DNA from: VYFG01 sp965248685
Lineage (GTDB): Bacteria; Pseudomonadota; Gammaproteobacteria; Arenicellales; Poriferihabitantaceae
NCBI GenBank assembly: GCA_965248685.1
Contig: CBDFKC010000003.1
Coordinates: forward strand, 2,728,001-2,792,000
Direction: 5' to 3'
Length of the DNA: 64,000 nucleotides
Positions 53,360 through 60,937 of the stretch are shown here, in pieces (position 1 is the first letter of the stretch; each line of letters starts with the position of its first letter). The notes beneath the pieces are model-generated. The model was not told the origin of the DNA. It saw only the letters and a list, made by a program, of their open reading frames with translations, and ran no database searches. The translations under genes were made by a program, and so were the position numbers.

Positions 53360-53830
53360 ATGGCAAAAGCTAACGAGTATCTTACGATTGGGGCAACCGC
53401 ACAGCGTGCCGGTGTTGCCGCTTCGACCCTTCGATTTTACGAGTCTCGGGGGTTGGTGCAATCACAACGCGGCAGGGGCAATCAACGCAGATTCCACCGT
53501 TCGATGTTGCGAAGAATTTCACTTATTAAAATTGCCCAGTCGCTCGGCTTAAGCTTAGGAGAGATTGGTGATGCTTTGGAAGCCTTGCCGGATCAGCGGA
53601 CTCCGACTAAAAAGGATTGGGAAAAATTATCACGTAAATGGCGTGATCAGCTGGACGATCGCATACAGAGTTTGCAGGTGATGCGGGAAAAATTGACTGG
53701 CTGCATCGGTTGCGGGTGTTTATCGTTAAAACGGTGTGGGCTATATAACCAGGAGGATTGCGCTGGGTCACTTGGCTCGGGACCGCGTTATTTGCTGGGA
53801 GACGCCCCACTTGCAAGTGGTTCGAAATAA
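53360..53830 (+). CDS. soxR: Redox-sensing MerR-family activator SoxR
   Basis: A 156-residue MerR-family protein. The winged helix (residues ~6-75) starts YLTIGATAQRAGVAASTLRFYESRGLV, a dimerisation helix follows, and the [2Fe-2S] motif is C115-I-G-C118-G-C120-LSLKR-C126, the diagnostic SoxR CX2CXCX5C. SoxR activates transcription when its cluster is oxidised by redox-active compounds or superoxide. Here it is divergent from the Rieske/GST/PLP-NifU/ATP-grasp/MFS operon, with its operator between them. No soxS gene is seen, so direct regulation is likely. Confidence 0.96.
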   Translation: MAKANEYLTIGATAQRAGVAASTLRFYESRGLVQSQRGRGNQRRFHRSMLRRISLIKIAQSLGLSLGEIGDALEALPDQRTPTKKDWEKLSRKWRDQLDDRIQSLQVMREKLTGCIGCGCLSLKRCGLYNQEDCAGSLGSGPRYLLGDAPLASGSK

Positions 53831-54157
53831 ACCAATTGACTCATAATTCATTGGTCGTATCGCTACAAGGATGTAGCTTATTAGGGCAACGCAGGAGCAG
53901 TTGTTGGGGTTCAAGTCTTACCGACCTTTATGCCCTTGAGTGCACCACTTATCTTGGTGAAATAATGGAACAATTTCAGTCGCCGATACGGTGAATCACG
54001 CAAAACAAACAGGTGGGTAACAAAATAAGTTACCCACTTAAGAATGCTACCGGAAATACTAAAAGTAAATCAAACACTAATTGACAAGGCAGCGCAAATA
54101 CAGACACACTGGCACCTGATTACTATTCAAGCTTATCAAATTAGAGGAGGAATCTCT
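53831..54157. other. Intergenic stretch with a perfect hairpin
   Basis: About 330 bases without a supported gene. GTGGGTAAC (54013-54021) and GTTACCCAC (54029-54037) form a perfect 9-bp stem around seven bases, without a T-run. GAGGAGG at 54144-54150 is the ribosome-binding site left over from the broken universal-stress gene. Confidence 0.5.
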
Positions 54158-54482
54158 TAGTGCAAATCCATTCTTATTCCAGTCGATTTGGCTAATGAAA
54201 CAAAAGTCAATTCCTTGATACACCATGCTTCTGTCCACAGCAGTAACTCAAAGATTATTCTGCTTAATGTGGTGGAAGATATTCCTGGCTGGGCAGCAGT
54301 TGAACTGCCGCGTGGTATCCTTGATAAATCCGTGCAGTCTTCTTTGGAGAAATTGGAGGCTCTAGCTGCATCCGCCAGTATCGAGGTAGAAGTTGAGGTC
54401 CGAGCTGGGCAAACGGTTGTGTTTCTGTTTTTACTTGATTCCCTGGATCACCTTTCGCTTGTTGGCCAGAGGTGGTTGCGTG
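54158..54482 (+). pseudogene. Universal stress protein (UspA) remnant
   Basis: The frame reads KSILIPVDLANETKVNSLIHHASVHSSNSKIILLNVVEDIPGW and on to VEVRAGQ in order, which is the first two thirds of a UspA domain. A strong GAGGAGG site is followed by a start region that is out of frame with it (in-frame TAG at 54158-54160), so the start is broken. After VRAGQTVV the sequence no longer fits UspA, and the nucleotide-binding G-x2-G-x9-G loop is missing. Homology ends at about 54430-54482, where the GC-richer catabolic island begins. Confidence 0.72.
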
Positions 54483-55487
54483 TCAACTTCGGTTGGGTAT
54501 TAATACAATTTTGGCAGCAGGCGTATTACCCGCAGCTAGATCGGAAAACGCCGCTTCACCTTCACTGAGCGGACGCAGCTCTATCCAGTCCAGTGAACCC
54601 AACGCGCCAGAGTACAACGCGTTTACCGTGGCCCTGACATCCACCATGGTGTAGGTGTAACAACCGATGAATGTGACTTCCTGCAAAGTGAACTTACGCA
54701 CATCGAGCCCGCAGTTGTTATCCATCAAGCCGATATGTACCATGACTCCGCCGGGCTTGACTGCCTTCGATGCCGCTTCGCGCGTGGGGGCGCCACCCAC
54801 CGCATCGATGACGACGTCCCAGCTATCGGCCTCGGGCGCTATATCGCTCCGCGGGTCATAAACTTCGCAGGCGCCGGTCCGCTCGACCGTATGGCGGCGC
54901 AGTTGATTGGTTTCTCCGAGACGAATATTACGACAACCGTGACTGTAGAGAATCAACGCCACTGAAATGCCGATTGCTCCGCCGCCGAGGACCAGTACTC
55001 GAGAATCCGCCATTGGTTTCCGACCCAGTCTCTCGCCTTCCAGTACGGCGTGCATCGCCGTAGCGACCGGTTCGGTCAGCGCAGCATGGGCATAGCTCAT
55101 GTCATCGGGAATGCTGACCAGGTTACGTTCGGGCATCCTGAGCAGCTCGGAAAACGCGCCCTGCCGCGGTTGCATGCTGATAATCTGGCGCGAGCGACAC
55201 AGATTTGTGCGACCGCTAAGACAGTCGTCGCACTGACCACAGGTGACCAGCGGATTAACCACTACTCGTTGTCCCTTACGGCTGCCACTGATGACTTCGC
55301 CACTCACTTCGTGACCGAGGATGAGCGGCGCCGGACGCCGTTCGTCATGGCCGTAATAGGCGTGCATATCGGAACCGCAGATACCGCTGGCTTCAACTCG
55401 GATAAGCGCTTCACCGGCTTCCGGCTTTGGATCGGGTTCGTCCCGATACTCGAGTTCCTTGGGTGAGGTATAAACCAGAGCCTTCAT
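54483..55487 (-). CDS. Zinc-dependent medium-chain dehydrogenase, HpsP-like
   Basis: A 334-residue zinc alcohol dehydrogenase. It has the catalytic-zinc site SGICGSDMHAYYGHD, GHEVSGEV, the structural-zinc cysteines (CGQCDDCLSGRTNLC) and the nucleotide-binding VLGGGAIGISVAL. In DHPS catabolism, HpsP oxidises the S-enantiomer of dihydroxypropanesulfonate at C2, and the gene context (HpsO- and HpsN-like neighbours) supports that. Sorbitol/threonine-type substrates remain possible. Last gene of the minus-strand operon; its stop marks the junction with the broken usp gene. Confidence 0.72.
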   Translation of the reverse strand: MKALVYTSPKELEYRDEPDPKPEAGEALIRVEASGICGSDMHAYYGHDERRPAPLILGHEVSGEVISGSRKGQRVVVNPLVTCGQCDDCLSGRTNLCRSRQIISMQPRQGAFSELLRMPERNLVSIPDDMSYAHAALTEPVATAMHAVLEGERLGRKPMADSRVLVLGGGAIGISVALILYSHGCRNIRLGETNQLRRHTVERTGACEVYDPRSDIAPEADSWDVVIDAVGGAPTREAASKAVKPGGVMVHIGLMDNNCGLDVRKFTLQEVTFIGCYTYTMVDVRATVNALYSGALGSLDWIELRPLSEGEAAFSDLAAGNTPAAKIVLIPNRS

Positions 55488-55510
55488 ATCTATTCTCTAA
55501 TTTCCAGGGT

Positions 55511-56287
55511 CTACTTTGCAGTAAATCCACCGTCGACAGCGATAATCTGTCCGGTAATGTAGTTGGCAGCCGCCGATGCCAGAAAAACGGTGACGCCGTC
55601 CAGATCGGATAACTCACCATTTCGACCGATTGCAGTCATGCCTGCGTTGCGCGCCAGTAACTCGGGATTCTCAAAGACCTTGCGGGTTAGCTCGGTCGGA
55701 AAAAAGCCAGGCGCGATGGCGTTACTGACGATGCCGAAAGGCGACCAGGCTTCCGCCATGGCGCGCGTCAATTGCGCAATCCCGCCCTTGGACGCGCCGT
55801 AAGCAATGCTATTGGCGAAGGCGCGAAAAGATTGCAGCGAGGCGACGTTAATGATGTTGCCCCGACCTTTGCTTTTCATTTCAGGAACACAACGCCGCGC
55901 CAGAAAGAACGGTGTCGATAAATTGATATCCAGTGTTTGCTGCCAGCTGTCTTCGCTAATTTCATCATAGGGTTCACGCAGGTTGATACCGGCCGCGTTG
56001 ATCAGTATATCCGGCGCACCGAAAGCCTCCGAAGCCTCGGCAACGACATCACCGAGCATAGAACGATCGAGCAGATCAGCCGTAATTGAGGCACCGCATC
56101 CGCCACCCTCTGCTTTTATTTGCTCAATTGCCTCGGCCAGTGCAGCCTCGTTTCGGCCAACCATTACAACTTCGGCGCCCGCTTGCGAAAGCGCTAGCGC
56201 CATGCGCCGGCCGATTCCGGAGCTGCCACCAGTGCACAATGCAACCCTGCCGCTCAGATCGAACAGTTGTCGAATGTTTTCCAGCAT
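55511..56287 (-). CDS. Short-chain dehydrogenase, HpsO-like
   Basis: A 258-residue SDR. The cofactor motif is TGGSSGIG (about residues 19-26), the NAG motif is seen as NAAGIN, and the catalytic Ser and YxxxK fall in NVASLQSFRAF and AYGASKGG. The sequence ends in the usual VDGGFTAK. In DHPS-degrading bacteria HpsO oxidises the R-enantiomer at C2. Position between HpsN- and HpsP-like genes (gaps of 35 and 23 bases) makes that assignment likely, but sugar or polyol substrates cannot be excluded. Confidence 0.72.
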   Translation of the reverse strand: MLENIRQLFDLSGRVALCTGGSSGIGRRMALALSQAGAEVVMVGRNEAALAEAIEQIKAEGGGCGASITADLLDRSMLGDVVAEASEAFGAPDILINAAGINLREPYDEISEDSWQQTLDINLSTPFFLARRCVPEMKSKGRGNIINVASLQSFRAFANSIAYGASKGGIAQLTRAMAEAWSPFGIVSNAIAPGFFPTELTRKVFENPELLARNAGMTAIGRNGELSDLDGVTVFLASAAANYITGQIIAVDGGFTAK

Positions 56288-56322
56288 CTGTTTACTCGAT
56301 TCGGCTGCCGAAATACCCGGAC

Positions 56323-57633
56323 CTAGCGTAATTCGCCCAGGTTGAAAGTTTCATCGGGGAAATATTTCGCCAGGCGAATATCGCCGGCACGGGCGTGGCC
56401 TTCCATGCCTTCGCTACGTGCAATGCGCGCGCAGGCTGCACCCACTTCACGAGTCGCTTCGCGGGTCTGGCGTTGGTAAGTTACTACCTTGATAAATTTG
56501 GCAGCGCTCAGACCACCGGTATAACGACCAGCGCCTTTTGTCGGGAGAATATGATTGGTGCCCGAACACTTGTCACCAAATGAAACTGTCGCTTCTTCTC
56601 CAACAAACAGAGAACCGTAGTTCTTTAGTCGACCGAGCCACCAATCCAGGTCTTTGGCCTGGACTTCCAGGTGCTCACCTGCATATTGATCGCTGATGAC
56701 AGCGACTTCTTCCCGGGTATCGCACAAAATAACCTCACCGTAGTCGCGCCAGGCGGCAGTCGCCGCTTCGCGTTGAACCTGGGGCAGCGAATCGATGTGC
56801 TGCGGCATGATATCGATAACCTTTTGTGCCAGTTCGCGGGATTCGGTAAACAGCCAGGCGGGGGAATCCGGGCCGTGTTCTGCCTGCCCTGCCAGGTCGC
56901 TGGCAACAATTTCAGGGTCTGCGGTTTCATCAGCAATAATCGCGATTTCAGTCGGACCGGCGAACACATCGATTCCGACACGACCGAACAACAGGCGCTT
57001 GGCTTCGGCAACGAAACGGTTTCCGGGCCCAACCAGGATATCGGCCGGCTTGCCGGTAAACAGTCCGAATGCCATGGCCGCGACACCTTGCACACCACCC
57101 ATCGCCAGAATGGTATCGGCACCAGCCAGATCCATTGCGTACACGATGGCTGGATGGATACCTTCGCTGCCATGGGGAACCGAACAGGCGACAACATTTT
57201 CAACGCCCGCTACTTTGGCCGTAGCGACACTCATGATTGCCGACGCAATATGCGCGTATCGGCCGCCAGGTACGTAACAACCCGCGGAGGTCATTGGAAT
57301 CAGTTTCTGGCCAGCAAACAGGCCGGGGCTCAGTTCGGTTTCAAACTCAACCATGCTATCGCGCTGGTACTGGGCAAACTTGCTGACGCGATCGCAGGAA
57401 AATTTGATGTCGTCTTTTTCCTGTTGTGAAACTTTTGCGCATGCGGCATCGATTTGCTCGCGGGTCATAACCGGGTTGCCACCATCCCAGCTGTCCAGCT
57501 TCTTGGCGTATTCCAGCGCTTTTTCTTCTCCACCCGCTTCAATTTCGTTCAGCATTTTGACGACAACGTCGCGGGTATTGTCTTCACCTGTTGCAGACGT
57601 CTTCGCCGCCTTCTTGATATATTCGATTGCCAT
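56323..57633 (-). CDS. hpsN: Histidinol-dehydrogenase family enzyme, HpsN-like sulfopropanediol 3-dehydrogenase
   Basis: A 436-residue HisD-family enzyme. Motifs include GAGVENVVACSVPHG-like NAD binding, GPGNRFVAEAKRLLFG, DVFAGPTEIAIIAD, the catalytic LAGQAEHGPDSPAW and GTNHILPTKGAGRYTGGL near the C-terminus. HpsN is the NAD-dependent enzyme that oxidises R-DHPS at C3 to R-sulfolactate in two steps. It is not a histidine-biosynthesis HisD: no his genes are near, and the C-terminal AGRYTGGLSAAKFIKVVTYQ is HpsN-like. Start ATG 57633. Upstream of the HpsO- and HpsP-like genes in one operon. Confidence 0.78.
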   Translation of the reverse strand: MAIEYIKKAAKTSATGEDNTRDVVVKMLNEIEAGGEEKALEYAKKLDSWDGGNPVMTREQIDAACAKVSQQEKDDIKFSCDRVSKFAQYQRDSMVEFETELSPGLFAGQKLIPMTSAGCYVPGGRYAHIASAIMSVATAKVAGVENVVACSVPHGSEGIHPAIVYAMDLAGADTILAMGGVQGVAAMAFGLFTGKPADILVGPGNRFVAEAKRLLFGRVGIDVFAGPTEIAIIADETADPEIVASDLAGQAEHGPDSPAWLFTESRELAQKVIDIMPQHIDSLPQVQREAATAAWRDYGEVILCDTREEVAVISDQYAGEHLEVQAKDLDWWLGRLKNYGSLFVGEEATVSFGDKCSGTNHILPTKGAGRYTGGLSAAKFIKVVTYQRQTREATREVGAACARIARSEGMEGHARAGDIRLAKYFPDETFNLGELR

Positions 57634-57754
57634 TAGTGTTCTCTCCTAAAATGTTGCCAAAAATATTGTAAAACGATTTGTTCATGGTCCTGGTGGCCTT
57701 GATACCGAGTATCGCACCCGAGGCGTCGAAGATACCGACGGTAGTGCAACCAGA

Positions 57755-59347
57755 TTACCCCTTATTTCCCAGAATCATGTCGGCTGCCTTCTCCGCAATC
57801 ATGATTGTTGGCGCGTTGGTATTGCCGGACACAATTTCCGGCATGATTGACGCATCGGCGACGCGTAATCCTTCGATTCCGTGTACGCGCAGTTGATGAT
57901 CGACCACGGCCGCGTCGTCATTTCCCATCTTGCAGGTAGACGTCGGGTGATAAATCGTCTGGCTATAGCGACGTGCCGCATCGAGTAATTCCTCGTCGCT
58001 CTGGTATTCGCGCCCCGGCACGTATTCGTCGATGACGCAATTACGCAGGGCGGGCGCCTCGGCGATTCGGCGCGCAACTTTGATACCGCCGATCGCTACC
58101 GCGCAGTCGCGCTCGTCGGATAAATAGTTCGGGTAAATTTTCGGGTAGGCCATCGGATCGCTAGATTCGACTACAACTTCGCCGCGACTGAAAGGACGCA
58201 GCTGGCATACCGACGAGGTAAATGCCGAAAACGGGTGCACGCCGTCGCCGGGCTTGTCGGCCGAAAGCGGCTGCATGTGGAACTGAATGTCGGGACGCTC
58301 GACGTCTTCGCTGGAACGCGTGAAGATCGCCACCTGGCTCGCCGCCAGCGTCAGCGGACCAGTGCGCGTCAGCATGTACTGCATGCCAACCATCATGCGT
58401 TTTAGTGGGTTGTTCAATTCATCATTGAGAGTGTGCTTATTAGTCTTGAAAACCAGGCGTATCTGTAAATGGTCCTGCAAGTTCTTGCCGACGCCGGGCA
58501 GCGCGTGGCGCGTATCGATGCCGGCCTGTTGCAGCAACGCCGGATCGCCGACACCAGAATTCTGCAGGATTTGCGGCGAATTGATCGCGCCGGCGCTGAG
58601 AATGACCTCGGCGCTGGCGTTGGCATTGTAGTGTTCGTGCCCACGTCGGTAGTTGATCCCGGTGACACGCTTGCCGTCGAAAACGAGGCTAGTAACCTGG
58701 GCGCGGGTCACCACGCTGAGGTTGGCGCGGCCCTTGGCGGGACGAAGGAAACTTTTCGCAGTACTCCAGCGGAACCCGTTATACGCGGTTTGCTGGAAAT
58801 AACCGACACCCTCCTGCTGGCCGCCGTTGTAGTCTTCGTTCAGCGGAATGCCTATTTCGGTGGCAGCCTGGATGAAATGTTCGGCGATCGGGCGCCGCAG
58901 ACGCAAGTCGGAAACCTTTTGCGGTCCGCCGATGGCGTGAAACTCATCGGCACCGCGCGAATTGTCTTCCGATTTTTTGAAGTACGGCAGCAGCTCCTCG
59001 TAAGCCCATCCCGGGTTGCCGAGCTCGACCCAGCGATCGTAGTCCTCGGGCTGGCCGCGCACGTAGAGCAAGCCGTTGAGCGCACTGGAACCGCCGAGCA
59101 CCTTGCCCCGCGGCCACTGCAGCTGGCGGTTGGCAATGCCGGGATCGGGTTCAGTCATGTAACACCAGTCGAAAGCCGGGTTGTGCATGGTTTTGAAATA
59201 ACCGACCGGAATGTGCAGCCACGGGCTTAAGTCCTTGCCCCCAGCCTCGAGTAACAGTACTTTGTGTGCCGGATTCGCCGACAGCCGATTGGCGAGCACG
59301 CAGCCAGCCGATCCTGCGCCAACGACGATATAATCAAATTGATCCAC
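57755..59347 (-). CDS. GMC-family FAD-dependent oxidoreductase (choline dehydrogenase-like)
   Basis: A 530-residue GMC oxidoreductase. The FAD motif DYIVVGAGSAGCVLANRLS opens the protein. It has the GMC signatures WPRGKVLGGSSALNG and SAGAINSPQILQNSGVG, and a C-terminal catalytic His in YHPTSTCKMG. It oxidises an alcohol group; in this cluster perhaps a diol-sulfonate or choline-like compound. The start is GTG 59347, right at DQFDYIVVGAG, since the upstream residues to 59410 have no family match. First gene of the minus-strand operon, 121 bases ahead of the HpsN-like gene. Confidence 0.88.
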   Translation of the reverse strand: MDQFDYIVVGAGSAGCVLANRLSANPAHKVLLLEAGGKDLSPWLHIPVGYFKTMHNPAFDWCYMTEPDPGIANRQLQWPRGKVLGGSSALNGLLYVRGQPEDYDRWVELGNPGWAYEELLPYFKKSEDNSRGADEFHAIGGPQKVSDLRLRRPIAEHFIQAATEIGIPLNEDYNGGQQEGVGYFQQTAYNGFRWSTAKSFLRPAKGRANLSVVTRAQVTSLVFDGKRVTGINYRRGHEHYNANASAEVILSAGAINSPQILQNSGVGDPALLQQAGIDTRHALPGVGKNLQDHLQIRLVFKTNKHTLNDELNNPLKRMMVGMQYMLTRTGPLTLAASQVAIFTRSSEDVERPDIQFHMQPLSADKPGDGVHPFSAFTSSVCQLRPFSRGEVVVESSDPMAYPKIYPNYLSDERDCAVAIGGIKVARRIAEAPALRNCVIDEYVPGREYQSDEELLDAARRYSQTIYHPTSTCKMGNDDAAVVDHQLRVHGIEGLRVADASIMPEIVSGNTNAPTIMIAEKAADMILGNKG

Positions 59348-59719
59348 GAGAACCTTATCGTAAGTATGTTTCGATTCAACGATACAACAAGCGTTACTAA
59401 AATGGAACAAATATTCTTGTTTAAGGTCTGTTGGCGAATCGTTAGGTGGTTCTATTCTGAAATAGCTTCATGAAGTTCGGTTAAAGGATACCAAGGCGAA
59501 ATTAATGTGTATTCAGCTCTGTTACTCAATCGCAAAAAGTTGTAGTATCGAGACCGGAAGTCTCATTATAAACCTATTTTTGCCGATGTTAGGCATTTAA
59601 GTTGTATAGATTTCCGGCATTGAACTGGGGTCGGACCGCCGGCCCAATACGCTCCGGGGCGCTGCCTTCAACCTCGTGAAGCCTAAAAACGAAGGCTTTC
59701 TTAATCAAGAGGAGTAGAT
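59348..59719. promoter_or_regulatory. Divergent control region of the island, with palindrome
   Basis: About 370 bases between the GMC gene and dctP. GAGAC-CGGAA-GTCTC (59550-59564) is a perfect 5-bp inverted repeat directly before TATAAA (59567-59572), a plausible operator for the IclR-type regulator encoded at 63496. GAGGAG at 59709-59714 is the dctP ribosome-binding site. No small gene is seen. Confidence 0.45.
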
Positions 59720-60820
59720 ATGATCAAACTAAAAAAATCTGTAGCTGCCAGTGCAGTAGCCGTGGCACTCATGGCATCTTCTGCCATGGCGGCTGACAAG
59801 GTCTTACGTATCCAGTCGGTGCTACCGACCTCAGCTGACGAAGTCGTTATGTTGAAGGAGTTCGGTAAAGACGTAGCAGCACTGACCGATGGGTCGCTCA
59901 CTGTCGAAGTACTGCCGGCAGGCGCTGTTGTTGGACCACGAGACATCATTGATGCAGTCGACGCGGGGCTCGTTGAAGGTGGCTTTGCCTGGACACACTA
60001 TTGGGGTGGCAAGCACGTTGCGGCTAACCTGTTCGGCGCGCCTGTTGCGGGTGCCGGTGTAGGTCTCGATAACATCGCGTTCCTGAGCTGGTTCCAGTAC
60101 GGCGGTGGCAAGGAGCTGTATGACCGCCTGTGGGATGAAATGGGTGTGAACGTTAAAGGTTTCATGCTGCAACCAGTGGGCCCTGAGGCACTCGGTTGGT
60201 TCCCACATCCGATCAAGTCGATGGATGACTTCCGTAAATTACGCTTCCGTGCACCTCCGGGCATGGTTGGTGCCGCATACGCTGAAATCGGTGTTCCAGC
60301 GGTTGCTATGGGCGGCGGCGACATCCTGCCAGCGCTTGAGAAAGGCACCATCGACGCAGCCGAGTGGTGTTGCCCGAAGCCTGACTCGGTCTTTGGTTTC
60401 CAGAAAGTGCTAAAGCACTACTACCTCCAGGGTCTGCACCAGGTGACCGTGAACGCGGACATGTATGTGAATGGCGATTTCTACAACTCGCTGAGCCCGA
60501 TTGAGCAGAAAGCACTGGAAGTTGCGGCAAACGCATCTCTGTCAAAATCCTTGTCCTACCGAATCTATGAGAACGGTAAGGCGCTGAAAGATCTTACAGA
60601 TAATCACGGTGTTATCTTGGAAGATACTCCAGCGGATTATTTCACTGAGTACATGGCAGCCGCCAAGAAGTCGCTCGAAGCCGCTGCGGCAGAAAACGAG
60701 TTCTTCGCAGAAGTGTGGCAGTCCCAAAAGGATTTCGCGGACACCGTAGTACCATTTTGGTCTGGCGCTCAAACCTCAAACGCAAGTTTGGGTCGCGCAC
60801 ACGCAGATACACTCAATTAA
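59720..60820 (+). CDS. dctP: TRAP transporter solute-binding protein
   Basis: A 366-residue periplasmic binding protein of the DctP family. A signal peptide is cleaved after AMA (about residue 24). Ligand-binding regions include SADEVVMLKEFGKDVAALTDGSLTVEV, KSMDDFRKLRFRAPPGM with the conserved carboxylate-binding Arg, and GTIDAAEWCCPKPDS. The sequence belongs to the TakP-like group, binding keto acids, lactate or related anions. In a DHPS island a sulfonate is the likely ligand (HpsK-like). RBS GAGGAG. The membrane subunit follows 111 bases downstream. Confidence 0.9.
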   Translation: MIKLKKSVAASAVAVALMASSAMAADKVLRIQSVLPTSADEVVMLKEFGKDVAALTDGSLTVEVLPAGAVVGPRDIIDAVDAGLVEGGFAWTHYWGGKHVAANLFGAPVAGAGVGLDNIAFLSWFQYGGGKELYDRLWDEMGVNVKGFMLQPVGPEALGWFPHPIKSMDDFRKLRFRAPPGMVGAAYAEIGVPAVAMGGGDILPALEKGTIDAAEWCCPKPDSVFGFQKVLKHYYLQGLHQVTVNADMYVNGDFYNSLSPIEQKALEVAANASLSKSLSYRIYENGKALKDLTDNHGVILEDTPADYFTEYMAAAKKSLEAAAAENEFFAEVWQSQKDFADTVVPFWSGAQTSNASLGRAHADTLN

Positions 60821-60832
60821 AAAAACTTCGTT

Positions 60833-60884
60833 GCGAGGCCCGTCAAGGCCTCGCTTCGATGTTTCTATAAAGGGCCTTGGCCCT
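60833..60884 (+). promoter_or_regulatory. Tandem hairpins between dctP and dctQM
   Basis: GCGAGGCC (60833-60840) pairs with GGCCTCGC (60847-60854) over a 6-base loop. A second stem, AGGGCC/GGCCCT, follows at 60871-60884. Neither has a T-run. Hairpins after a binding-protein gene commonly stabilise its mRNA so that more binding protein than permease is made. Confidence 0.6.
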
Positions 60885-60937
60885 ATCTAAATAATGCGAA
60901 CCCAAAATGGGCATAAGCATAATAGAGGAGCATGGGC

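Noticed and set aside
53269..53461. N-terminal extension of the Rieske protein
   Set aside because: It would place coding sequence over the SoxR promoter and over soxR itself; the Rieske fold starts cleanly at ATG 53269.
56625..57203. 192-codon minus-strand frame inside the HpsN-like gene
   Set aside because: Same strand, different frame from an intact conserved gene; no recognisable motif.
56671..57429. 252-codon plus-strand open frame
   Set aside because: It is antisense to the HpsN-like gene; the minus strand has full family motifs and the plus frame has none. The long frame results from GC-rich codon use.
56323..57633. Histidinol dehydrogenase HisD of histidine biosynthesis
   Set aside because: No other his gene is near, and the C-terminal residues and neighbours fit HpsN.
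58469..59230. 253-codon plus-strand open frame
   Set aside because: Antisense to the GMC oxidoreductase, without domain features; another shadow frame in GC-rich sequence.
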